64,000 nt of DNA from Candidatus Rifleibacteriota bacterium (lineage in GTDB: Bacteria; Muiribacteriota; Ozemobacteria; Ozemobacterales; Ozemobacteraceae): contig JANJUX010000035.1 of assembly GCA_024710355.1 (NCBI GenBank), forward strand, positions 20,979 through 84,978, read 5' to 3'. The translations under genes and the position numbers were made by a program. The notes under the pieces are model-generated. The model saw only the letters and a list, made by a program, of their open reading frames with translations. It did no database searches and had not been told where the DNA came from. Positions 43,906 through 52,451 of this stretch are shown piece after piece (positions within the stretch are counted from its first letter, which is position 1; every line of letters starts with the position of its first letter).

Positions 43906-46764
43906 ATGAAATCTTTTTTTGCAAAATTTCTGGTTGTCTTTATTTTTGGTTTTATTCCGGTTCTTTCAGGCTATCTGATTGTCTCGCACCTGATCGAGCA
44001 CCGTGAAACCCGCAAAATAGAGGATATCGCCACAGCGCTTCGTGAAAAGCTGATACAGATCGCCGACGCCGGCGAAACAGAAAACTTTTATTTTTCGACC
44101 TTTTCCGCGATTGCAGCCGAATTCAGAAGAACTGGAGCCGCTGGCAACGGGCGGCTTGCTGAACTGGTGATGCGCTCGCAGAAGCTGTGCGGCAAAGAAC
44201 TGGCAGTCTATTTTTTTGACGAGAAGGGCGAATATCTTCCAGTCCCCGGCCAGGCCCCCAATAACCGCTTTGTGGTGGGCAAAATCTGGGATATTCTTGC
44301 AGAAACAGCCGCTTTCCAGCCGGGCGACGAAATCCGGCAGCAGAAAAGAATACAGGCGCTGCTTGGCTCTGAAGCCAATGCCGGTTTGCTGAAAAAGGCC
44401 GAAGGACAGGCCATCAGCTTAAAAAAACTTAAAAAGGAAGGTTTCTTCTTCTGGCAGAGGGTTCGACCCGAAAGCAAGTCGGGAACAATAATAATCGCCC
44501 CGCAGCTGACCGATACTCCCGAAATTCTGCAACGCCTGTATCGCGGCCCTGATGCTGCAATTGCCCGGGAATCATTTCATTTTGCGTTCTGGAATCACAT
44601 GGGTGGTCAGGCGGCTTTTCCGGCCAGCAGCCTCGTAAATCTTGAATTTTTCAGAAACCGGCTGCAGAACAGCGGCGATGTTGCCATAACCGAAAAAGGC
44701 AGGGTCTGGGCCTTGTTGAACACGAGGAACGGCCAGCTTGCCGGGTCGCTGCCGTTGCGAATCAACCAGAATCGCACCGCAGCGGGTCTGCTTAACTTTA
44801 TTTTTGCAGCAGTTGTGGCACTGCTTTTGATTGCATTGTTGCACCCGCGCATCGACCCGGCACATATCGGTCTCAATATTGGCAGCAAGTTGCGGGCGAT
44901 TCTTCTGGTCGCCATTGTTTTTCCGGCCGGCAGTCTGATTCTGGTTGGCATTGTCGCAGGCGATACCTATGAAAAGGTTCTGTTGACCAGGTTGAAAAAT
45001 GAATTGAGCGGCAAGATGGCTCAGATTGAAGACAATTTCAGTCACGCGGAGACATCTTTTGCCGATGCATGCAGAAAATTGCAGCAAAGAATTATTGCAG
45101 AGCCTTATCTTGATTGGTTCTCTGGCGAATGTCGCCGCCTGCTTGCCACCGGGCAGGCCGTGCGTATCGAATTGCGTTCGCTCGACGGCGAGAGAATCAG
45201 TCTGGTTGAAACCGGCGGCTGGTTCTTCGGCCTCGAAAAATCACAGGATGCCTATGGGCGTTATCAGATTCAGACGGCTCTTGCCGAAAGAAGCCGGCAG
45301 GAGGGGATTGCCATCAGGCGCCCTCCGGATCAGGTTTTTAACGATATTTTTTCCAGCCCTGACTTTGGCTTTGTAAACATTTCTAAATGGCCCGATCGGG
45401 TGCATTCCTATAAATTTGGCTCAAACGAGCTTTTCTGGTACTGGGCAAAAATCGATGTTCCCGGGCATCCGGCTGCGCTGCTGAACGTTTTTCATTCAAA
45501 GAACCTGGCCCGCGAAAAATACCTGCAGCAGGTGGTCACGGCCGCAGGTCTGCAGGGCGATACCATGAAGGTATACGATCAGCGGCGCCGGCAATGGGTA
45601 GATACCGATTTTTCATTGCGCCTTGCAGGCGAAAAGGTCATGCGTTCGGCGATTTTAACCGGCTTGCCGGAAATGCGCGATATTCAGAACGGGCCGCAGC
45701 GTCTGCTCTGTTTTGCCTACCCGGGTTCGATTCTGTCGCCCTTCAGCCTTATGATTCTGGTAGACTCTGAACCGGTTGCAAGTCAGATTCGCCGACTGCA
45801 GCTGTTTCTCGCACTGATTCTGCTGGCGATTTTTGTCGTGGCCGCGCTTATCGTTAAAATGCTCACCGATTCATTCGTCAAGCCTGTTAAAGAGCTTGAT
45901 CGCGGTCTGATAAGGTTGCAGCAGCGTGCAGTTGATGCCCATGTCAGTATCGATACCGGCGATGAATTCGGTGAACTTGGGCTTGTATTCAACAGAATGG
46001 TCGATGACCTCAAGGAGATGCAGCTTGCCAGAACGGTCCAGGAGGCATTATTCCCCCAGACCCGACTGCAGATTCCCGGTTATGAGACAGCCGTATTCAA
46101 CCTTGCTGCTACTGACCTCGGGGGCGACTACTGTGACCATATCAGGGTTTCTGATACAAAATTCCTGTTTCTGATTGGCGATGTAAGTGGTCACGGAACC
46201 CCGGCAGCCCTGTGCATGGCCATGGTGAAGGCTGCGGTTTTCAAGGCCTGCCGTGAAGACTGTGCTTTTGCCGAGCTTCCCGGCAGTATTTCTTCGTTGC
46301 TGTTAAAGGTTCTGCGTCGCTCAAAAATGATGACAATGCTTTTTTCAATGCTGAACACCGAAGACAATTCGCTTGAGCTGATAAATGCAGGTCACAACTG
46401 GCCCCTGATTCTTCGCGCCAGTGGCGGAGTCGAGGAAATCAAGCTTATAGGAATTCCGCTCGGAATAAAAGAAAGTCGGGGCAGCAGCAGAACTCTTCGC
46501 ATGCTTCTTGAGCCGGGCGATCTCTTTTTTACTTACACCGATGCTCTCGTAGAAGTGGTAAACCCGGCAGGTGAAATGTTCGGCCACAGTGCCATGTTTG
46601 CTGAGCTCGAGAAAATGGCCGGGCGAACCCCGGAAGAGATAATTCTGCAGATGGAAAAAAACTGGAAAACCTTCATGGGTAACGGAATCCAGCAGGATGA
46701 CCTGACAATGCTGGTTCTGCGGCGTCTTAAACCAGCCACAGGAGAAGAACCACATGCTGTCTGA
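43906..46764 (+). CDS. membrane sensor with HAMP and SpoIIE-type PP2C phosphatase domain
   Basis: The 952-residue protein has an N-terminal helix (about 5-27), an extracytoplasmic domain (about 28-285), paired helices (about 288-350), a second extracytoplasmic region (about 350-625), a helix (about 630-650), a HAMP domain (about 650-705) and a SpoIIE/RsbU phosphatase domain (about 706-945). The phosphatase metal-site motifs are visible: DLGGDYCD, LIGDVSGHGTPAAL, NAGHNWPLIL and DDLTMLVLRR. It would dephosphorylate a STAS antagonist such as the one encoded divergently next to it, in response to an external signal. No clear ribosome site precedes the ATG. It overlaps the next gene by 11 bases. 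Confidence 0.9.
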   Translation: MKSFFAKFLVVFIFGFIPVLSGYLIVSHLIEHRETRKIEDIATALREKLIQIADAGETENFYFSTFSAIAAEFRRTGAAGNGRLAELVMRSQKLCGKELAVYFFDEKGEYLPVPGQAPNNRFVVGKIWDILAETAAFQPGDEIRQQKRIQALLGSEANAGLLKKAEGQAISLKKLKKEGFFFWQRVRPESKSGTIIIAPQLTDTPEILQRLYRGPDAAIARESFHFAFWNHMGGQAAFPASSLVNLEFFRNRLQNSGDVAITEKGRVWALLNTRNGQLAGSLPLRINQNRTAAGLLNFIFAAVVALLLIALLHPRIDPAHIGLNIGSKLRAILLVAIVFPAGSLILVGIVAGDTYEKVLLTRLKNELSGKMAQIEDNFSHAETSFADACRKLQQRIIAEPYLDWFSGECRRLLATGQAVRIELRSLDGERISLVETGGWFFGLEKSQDAYGRYQIQTALAERSRQEGIAIRRPPDQVFNDIFSSPDFGFVNISKWPDRVHSYKFGSNELFWYWAKIDVPGHPAALLNVFHSKNLAREKYLQQVVTAAGLQGDTMKVYDQRRRQWVDTDFSLRLAGEKVMRSAILTGLPEMRDIQNGPQRLLCFAYPGSILSPFSLMILVDSEPVASQIRRLQLFLALILLAIFVVAALIVKMLTDSFVKPVKELDRGLIRLQQRAVDAHVSIDTGDEFGELGLVFNRMVDDLKEMQLARTVQEALFPQTRLQIPGYETAVFNLAATDLGGDYCDHIRVSDTKFLFLIGDVSGHGTPAALCMAMVKAAVFKACREDCAFAELPGSISSLLLKVLRRSKMMTMLFSMLNTEDNSLELINAGHNWPLILRASGGVEEIKLIGIPLGIKESRGSSRTLRMLLEPGDLFFTYTDALVEVVNPAGEMFGHSAMFAELEKMAGRTPEEIILQMEKNWKTFMGNGIQQDDLTMLVLRRLKPATGEEPHAV

Positions 46765-48856
46765 GTCAACTGCGAATTCTTTTCAGAAAGCCGGAGTAAT
46801 TTTTCTGCTTGCGGTGCCTCTCCTGTTTATCTGGTTTCTGGGCAATATCATGGAAAACCAGATTTATCTGGCCGAACTCTGGCGTCTGAATCTGCTGGTT
46901 TTCTTTTTAGCGCTGGTATGGATGACAGCGATAAAACAGATGGATTTTGCGGCCAGATTCCGCACCGCTTCTGTGCGTTCAAAACTTGTTGGATTGCTGA
47001 TTTATGCGGTGGCTCTACCCTTGTCGGGGCTGGTTTTTATGGGCTGGAAATACCTTACCGAGTATCGCGAATTTCTGTATCAGGAGTCATTCAACGCCAG
47101 CCACAAACAGATCAGCGAGATCGAAAACGGCTTTGAAAAAGAAAAACGGCGGCTTCTCGAGCAGTTCCGCTCTTATAAAAAAATGCCGCAGATGCTTGCC
47201 GATCCCGGGCAGCTGCAGAAACATTTCGAGGCCATTGAAGAGCATAGACGGCAGAAGTGGATAGAGGTAAGAGACCTCGAAGCCAATGTTCTTCTCACAA
47301 CTCAGGACCCGGATGTTTCTGAAAAACTGGCCATTATCTGCAAGGCCATAGCCCGTCTTGGCATCAGTAAATTTCTTGGACATCGTCTCGCGCAATTACC
47401 TGAGCCAAAACTTCAGGCCCCTGAAGTTCTCATTCAGGAATTTCTCGAAAGCCCTTTTGGCGGCTGGGCAAGAGTTTTTGAGAGCCCGGATGAGCTGCAC
47501 CGGGTTAGTTTTGGCGGTTTCGACCTTTTCTTTTTCTGGGATGTCTTTACGGAATCAGAGCCAAAGGCTGCTTTTATCATTTCCGATCAGGATGTTCATG
47601 ATTCAATCAAGCAATATCTCGCCGCCCTGACCCGGCAAAGATTAACAATGGGGCATGGGGCAATGCGTCTGGTTGCATGGTCCATTCCGCAGCGAAAGTT
47701 TATCGGTGAGGAGCCGGCAGAAAAAGAAAAGCTGGCCAGTCTGACCGCTTCGATACGAGATTCCCGCAGCCCACACAGCAGCGAAATGGTCTGGCAGAAT
47801 CAGAGCTGGCTGGTTGCCGGAACACCTGGCAAAAAACTGCCGCGCACGGTTCTTCTTTGTCTTTACCCGGTCAGCGAGATCGATAGACAGATTGCCGCCA
47901 TTCGCTCAGACCTTTTCTACGGCGTTATGTTTGCCCTGGTTCTTGCGGTTCTTATTGGGGTGCTGTTCTCACACACGATTATTACGCCACTGGCCGGGCT
48001 TATGACGGGGGTTCAGGCGCTGCGCCGCCGTGATACCAGCCACAGAGTGCCGATTCATCAGGATGATGAAATCGGCCGACTTTCAGAGACTTTCAATGCC
48101 ACGAGCGAAATTCTGGCCGACGTTCTTTATGCCAAAAAAATTCAGAATCTGCTGATTCCAGAGATCGCTCCGGCCATCGATGGCTATAGCACCGACCTTG
48201 TTTATATTCCGGCAGCGGATCTGGGTGGTGACTACTGCGATATTCTGCCGGCGTCCGGCAACAGGTGGCTGCTGGCTATCGGTGATGTTACCGGGCACGG
48301 GGTCAGTTCGGCTCTGGTTACGGCCATGGCTAAAGCTATCGTTATCGAATTTTCGAAGCATGAAAACCTTGACCTGAAAGAAATGTTCATCTGCCTGAAC
48401 GAATTGCTTTATTCACAGTTCAGAAGAAAGAAATGTATGACCTTTTTTGCGGCAATTCTCGATCCGGCGACAGGCCGTCTGGATTGCATGAATGCAGCTC
48501 ATCCATGGCCCCTGCTGCTGCAGCCCGGCGGTAAAAAGACAATAAATATGAATGGCTGCCCGCCTCTCGGGTTCGGTGCCGTTCGCAGTGAGTTTCCCGC
48601 AATCCGGCTGGAAATTGAACCTGGCGAAACCCTTGTAATGTACACCGACGTCATGATCGAATCGCCCGACGCGTCAGGAAGCCCTCTTGGCACCAGGGGC
48701 CTTACCGAAGTCTGCAATCGTTATCTCAGTCTTGAGCCGGCTGAAATGCGAAAGAACATCGTTGCAGAGGTTTCCGGAAACGTGCAGAAGGAACTCGCAG
48801 ATGACCTGACTCTGGTAATCCTTCGCCGCAATTCAGATAAACTCGCCTCCCGGTGA
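46754..48856 (+). CDS. second membrane SpoIIE-type PP2C phosphatase with HAMP domain
   Basis: The 700-residue protein resembles its upstream neighbour in plan. Membrane helices lie at about 14-32, 45-61 and 76-96, an extracytoplasmic domain at about 100-385, a helix at about 388-410, a HAMP domain at about 410-465, and the PP2C domain at about 470-695. Catalytic motifs are DLGGDYCDIL, AIGDVTGHGVSSAL, NAAHPWPLLL and DDLTLVILRR. A strong GGAGAAG precedes the ATG inside the end of the previous gene, so the two phosphatases are co-translated. The pair may sense different signals and act on the same STAS protein (inference). Its stop is one base from the convergent pseudopilin stop. Confidence 0.9.
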   Translation: MLSESTANSFQKAGVIFLLAVPLLFIWFLGNIMENQIYLAELWRLNLLVFFLALVWMTAIKQMDFAARFRTASVRSKLVGLLIYAVALPLSGLVFMGWKYLTEYREFLYQESFNASHKQISEIENGFEKEKRRLLEQFRSYKKMPQMLADPGQLQKHFEAIEEHRRQKWIEVRDLEANVLLTTQDPDVSEKLAIICKAIARLGISKFLGHRLAQLPEPKLQAPEVLIQEFLESPFGGWARVFESPDELHRVSFGGFDLFFFWDVFTESEPKAAFIISDQDVHDSIKQYLAALTRQRLTMGHGAMRLVAWSIPQRKFIGEEPAEKEKLASLTASIRDSRSPHSSEMVWQNQSWLVAGTPGKKLPRTVLLCLYPVSEIDRQIAAIRSDLFYGVMFALVLAVLIGVLFSHTIITPLAGLMTGVQALRRRDTSHRVPIHQDDEIGRLSETFNATSEILADVLYAKKIQNLLIPEIAPAIDGYSTDLVYIPAADLGGDYCDILPASGNRWLLAIGDVTGHGVSSALVTAMAKAIVIEFSKHENLDLKEMFICLNELLYSQFRRKKCMTFFAAILDPATGRLDCMNAAHPWPLLLQPGGKKTINMNGCPPLGFGAVRSEFPAIRLEIEPGETLVMYTDVMIESPDASGSPLGTRGLTEVCNRYLSLEPAEMRKNIVAEVSGNVQKELADDLTLVILRRNSDKLASR

Positions 48857-48857
48857 G

Positions 48858-49415
48858 CTAGAGACCGTTATAGCTGCTTACCAGACGGCGATTTTCGGGA
48901 AGACTGCCGGGGAGAACGAAGCGGCGGAAACCATGTTCTTCGGCTGCACCTGAGGGTGATGAAAGCTTCAGGTCTACCAGAATGCCGCTGGCATTCTGCG
49001 GCGGAATGGCAACTCTGGTGAATTCAAGCCTGATGACGCGGTCTGAGTAGAGCAGGCGCTCTTTGCCGCCTTCCTTTCGCAGCAGGCCCCGGCCATTTTC
49101 CGGCAGGCGATATGATATTTCAGTAATACGCGGGGTAAACTGATTCTCAACGGCCGAAGCACACTCGACAGCGAGTTCTCCACGGCTCAGGGCGGCATCG
49201 TCAGACATGATTCTGGTGGCCTGTTTGAGGTCCTGAAGCAGCTGCTGCATTACCACATCGGCTGCGAGCAGATTCGTCAGATGACTGACGCCGGTTTGTG
49301 ACATCTGCATGGCGCCGATCGTCATGCGGCTGATGACCAGAATCAGGGCTGCGGCAAGCGCAACCGAAATCATGGCTTCGACCAGGGTGAATCCGCGTTT
49401 AATTTTCGGGCGCAT
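48858..49415 (-). CDS. pseudopilin, GspJ/PilW-like
   Basis: The 185-residue protein has a short basic leader and a type IV prepilin site, KRG^FTLVEAM, with cleavage after G8 and the conserved glutamate at +5, then a hydrophobic helix (about 9-33). The C-terminal domain is polar. Order and size fit a minor pseudopilin of the J/W class, which caps the tip of the pseudopilus. It overlaps the upstream pseudopilin gene by 17 bases. No secretion ATPase, platform protein or secretin gene is in the window, so the machine is encoded elsewhere. Confidence 0.8.
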   Translation of the reverse strand: MRPKIKRGFTLVEAMISVALAAALILVISRMTIGAMQMSQTGVSHLTNLLAADVVMQQLLQDLKQATRIMSDDAALSRGELAVECASAVENQFTPRITEISYRLPENGRGLLRKEGGKERLLYSDRVIRLEFTRVAIPPQNASGILVDLKLSSPSGAAEEHGFRRFVLPGSLPENRRLVSSYNGL

Positions 49416-49827
49416 AAATGAGTCCTGTCAGGCGCATGGAGCGGGGCTGGGTATCGACTATCCAGCTCACCTCGACGCTGATGGTTTTATAACGGCAGGG
49501 CCATTCAGAGTTGTGGCCAGGTGCAAGGTCTTTAACAAAAAGCCGGCGGCTGAAACGCTTGTCGACACTGGTTGTCAGGTCACCGCAGCTGATGCTGTCG
49601 ATTTCAATGCCCTTTTCGCCGGTTGCCGGGTTGGCGGCGTAACCACGTGCCACCGCAACATCGAGCAGTTCTGAGGCATACTGCCAGGCCAATATTTCGT
49701 CGCGGGTCTTGATTGTGCCGATATTGGTACGTGAAAAAAACCAGAAAATCGGTAGAATTCCGGCTGACAGAACCATAATTGCGATGATCAGCTCGGCGAA
49801 TGAAAAAGCTTTGCGTCTGTTCATCAT
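49399..49827 (-). CDS. pseudopilin, GspI/PilV-like
   Basis: The 142-residue protein starts MMNRRKAFSFAELII. The prepilin site is A7^F8 with glutamate at +5 (FSFAE); alanine rather than glycine at -1 is tolerated by prepilin peptidases but less common. A hydrophobic helix follows to about residue 30. It lies between the J/W-like and K/X-like genes, the usual order (I, J, K) read with the minor pseudopilins. AGGAGCTGCG precedes the ATG, and the start overlaps the stop of the upstream gene (ATGA). Confidence 0.78.
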   Translation of the reverse strand: MMNRRKAFSFAELIIAIMVLSAGILPIFWFFSRTNIGTIKTRDEILAWQYASELLDVAVARGYAANPATGEKGIEIDSISCGDLTTSVDKRFSRRLFVKDLAPGHNSEWPCRYKTISVEVSWIVDTQPRSMRLTGLIYAPEN

Positions 49828-51980
49828 CGCAGCTCCTGAGGGAAGGGTGAAAAACTGAAAGACAGCAGTTCTGTATCGCCCGAACTTTCGGTGTCGCCGG
49901 CAGGTCTGGCCGCAAGCGGGGCAAAATAAGTCAATCTGGTGCCTTTGAATTCGGCCGCTTCTGGCACGTTTCTTACCAGTTTTTTCATGGCCATGGCTCC
50001 CCTTATCGCTGCCGGCGGCCGGCGAAAGATAATCCGGCCGCGATTCGGGTCGTCAGAGTGCGCGATACAAGCGACCTGCAGCGTGTCTTCGGGTGAGTTG
50101 TCGAAGATGATGTTACCATCGAGCGTGACAAGATACAGCAGGCTCTGTTCACGCCCGGGCACCGGCCTGACCGGTGCGTTGATGATGAGGTCGCCTTTTT
50201 CGACAACTATGCCGGCGTTCGAAAGGTATTCGAGCGGACGGTCGATTTTAATACCGTGGCTGAACTTTACCCAGCCATGCTGGGCCAGTCTGCCACGGCT
50301 GACGAGGTTCTGGCCGGCCAGCAGACCGAGTGGGCTCTGCCCTTCGTTGTTTTGAAAGCTGTATGAGAACCTGGTCTGACCGACTGCCGGCATAAGCAGC
50401 TTTGTTAATGAGCTGAGATCGGCGACTCCCGGAAAGACTGTAGAGAATGGAGCTGGAATCAGGTGTGCGCCGGCATGGTCTGAGCTTCTGATAAAGCCGC
50501 TGAGTGGGTCGGCTGTCGGAAAAAGCAGCGGCGCATCGGGGTTTTCCTGGTTCAGGAGAAAAGCAAGCCCCTGGTTGTATGGGCGGTGTCTGATGCGCGA
50601 TGCATAGCTGGTCAGATATTTAAGATATGATGCCGGCGAACCGTCGAGATTGAAGGCCGCCTTAAGATCAGCATATTCGGGCTCGTCAATGAGGCTGAGA
50701 TAATAGGGTGCCGGCTGCATCGGGGGCGCGTAAGACAGGTTGTCCAGAATGGGCGGGTTTACTTTTCTTCCGCTTTCGCCTGTCAGTCTCGCAATCGTCA
50801 GAAAGGCACTGTAGACATGCCCGAGCACCAGGGTCGGCGAGGGTTTTCCCTGGGTGCCGAAGAGGCGAAAAATTGAAGCCAGGTTCATTCGCCCCTCTTC
50901 GATCTGCTGCCGCCCGAAATGGCCTGAGAGAATGCGGTTGTAAAATGAAGTATTGCGATTGTCGGGGTCGTCAGAAACGCCCTGGTCCATGAAGGAAATG
51001 AGAAGTCTGCCGGCCTCGGGTGAGCTGGCGGCTGCAACCGGGTAAAAACCATCGAAGCCACGATTGCGGAAAAACTGAAATCCTTCGCCAGAATCGGCGT
51101 TGGGAGCCATGACATCTGAGCGCGCAAGATTGAGAAACAGGCGACTGCTGCCGCCAAGATACACCAGACCGCGCGGTGCTTCGACAAAGCTGCGAAATTC
51201 GCTGCGCACCGGCAGGTTCTGGTTGTCATCGTTGTTCAAAACCAGCGGGCTCGCGCTGCTGCGGGTTTCGGCAAAATTGCCGAACTGGTCGACTCCGACC
51301 TGGTTCCAGGCGTGTTCCTTTTCTTTGCCGGAGACGGCTGCATTTTCAATGTACAGATTGAACTTTGACAGCACCGGAGCGTGAACAGTCGTGACTCTGA
51401 CCGGGCAGCTATAGGTGAAGTCTGCGGAGCTTACAATTTTATCGGCATTGACCAGCTTCAGATTGATTTTAAGGCCTATATGCCCAGTTTTTTCAAGAGG
51501 ATAGGCATCTCTGGCCGGGCCCGAAGGCGAGAAATCATCGCGGGCGATGACGACGGTTATTGTTTCCTGCAGCTCATCGCCAAATCCGGCAGACTGCCAG
51601 AGCCCCTCGACCAGCAGAGAAAAATGCGCGGTGGCGTCTTCCACCAGTGGCAGTTCGAATTCGCGGCTTTGACTGAATTTTGACAGCGGCTGTGCCAGAT
51701 AGTCGAAGATTGCTTTCAGGGCCGGGCTTGTCTGCAGCTGTGACGAGAACTGCAGTTTATGAGCGGCAAGAGTCGCGACTGCTTCTGCCATTCTGCCAAG
51801 CTTCTGCCGTCGGTTCAGTCGGTCGGCCATAGCGCTCTGCTGGCTGAGATAGCGGGCATAGCCGATGGCAAACATGAACAGGCAGATCAGAGTTCCGGTT
51901 ACGATCAGCAGAATCGAACCGGTTCTTTTACCAGTAAGCTTACGGTGCGACTGGAAGTTGTGGTGCCGGCGAAGTGTCAT
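49824..51980 (-). CDS. large PilX/GspK-like membrane-anchored protein
   Basis: The 718-residue protein has a basic N-terminus and one membrane helix at about 21-43 (GSILLIVTGTLICLFMFAIGYA), the look of PilX/GspK N-termini but without a clear prepilin cleavage motif. The large extracytoplasmic part is beta-rich, with a possible beta-helix toward the C-terminus (GDLIINAPVRPVPG, LDGNIIFDNSPEDTLQVACIAH). It is much longer than typical GspK (about 320). Its position before two pseudopilins suggests it belongs to the same pilus-like complex. Its first 41 bases overlap the end of the SH3 gene. Confidence 0.65.
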   Translation of the reverse strand: MTLRRHHNFQSHRKLTGKRTGSILLIVTGTLICLFMFAIGYARYLSQQSAMADRLNRRQKLGRMAEAVATLAAHKLQFSSQLQTSPALKAIFDYLAQPLSKFSQSREFELPLVEDATAHFSLLVEGLWQSAGFGDELQETITVVIARDDFSPSGPARDAYPLEKTGHIGLKINLKLVNADKIVSSADFTYSCPVRVTTVHAPVLSKFNLYIENAAVSGKEKEHAWNQVGVDQFGNFAETRSSASPLVLNNDDNQNLPVRSEFRSFVEAPRGLVYLGGSSRLFLNLARSDVMAPNADSGEGFQFFRNRGFDGFYPVAAASSPEAGRLLISFMDQGVSDDPDNRNTSFYNRILSGHFGRQQIEEGRMNLASIFRLFGTQGKPSPTLVLGHVYSAFLTIARLTGESGRKVNPPILDNLSYAPPMQPAPYYLSLIDEPEYADLKAAFNLDGSPASYLKYLTSYASRIRHRPYNQGLAFLLNQENPDAPLLFPTADPLSGFIRSSDHAGAHLIPAPFSTVFPGVADLSSLTKLLMPAVGQTRFSYSFQNNEGQSPLGLLAGQNLVSRGRLAQHGWVKFSHGIKIDRPLEYLSNAGIVVEKGDLIINAPVRPVPGREQSLLYLVTLDGNIIFDNSPEDTLQVACIAHSDDPNRGRIIFRRPPAAIRGAMAMKKLVRNVPEAAEFKGTRLTYFAPLAARPAGDTESSGDTELLSFSFSPFPQELR

Positions 51981-52443
51981 TATTGTCGAGAAGTTTCTTT
52001 CTCTCTTCGAGGTTATTGTCTCTGGTCCAGGGATTCGAGTTCTCGACGATCTCTTCGAGGGTCAGGGCGCGCTCATTTGAGCTGTCGAGGGTTTCGGTCT
52101 CGGTAATTTTAACATAGGTGCTGTAAACGTAGCCGGTTTTGGGCAAAGAGATGCGATACCAGGCGCCGTCGGTCGCCTCTATTTTGATGGCGGTACCGTT
52201 GGTGACGTAACCTTTAATCGGCCAGTTCGTGCCCGGGCCCTCGCGCACCAGCAGGCAGCCGTTCCATGGCGCTTCGACCGGCACGTTCTGCACGACACCC
52301 TGTCTCGGAACATTCAACTCGACGGCAGGCAGTGTGGCAATTGTACCCGACAACAGAAGTCCGGCAAGCAGAAGCGGCTTGAGGCCGAAGCTTGCCGGAA
52401 ACTGACGTTTCTGGCTGGTTTTAATTGTTTGATTGCTGACCAT
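51940..52443 (-). CDS. secreted SH3-like domain protein
   Basis: The 167-residue product has a signal peptide (KPLLLAGLLLSGTIATLPAVE) and a bacterial SH3-like domain at about 60-112 (GCLLVREGPGTNWPIKGYV, IKIEATDGAWYRISLPKTGYVYSTYVK), which typically binds cell-wall peptides. The C-terminal ~50 residues are acidic and disordered. AAGGAGTCTT precedes the ATG. It sits between the HEAT-repeat gene and the PilX/GspK-like gene on the same strand; the 41-base overlap with the latter is unusually long. An envelope anchor role for the pseudopilin cluster is inferred. Confidence 0.78.
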   Translation of the reverse strand: MVSNQTIKTSQKRQFPASFGLKPLLLAGLLLSGTIATLPAVELNVPRQGVVQNVPVEAPWNGCLLVREGPGTNWPIKGYVTNGTAIKIEATDGAWYRISLPKTGYVYSTYVKITETETLDSSNERALTLEEIVENSNPWTRDNNLEERKKLLDNNDTSPAPQLPVAP

Positions 52444-52451
52444 AAGACTCC

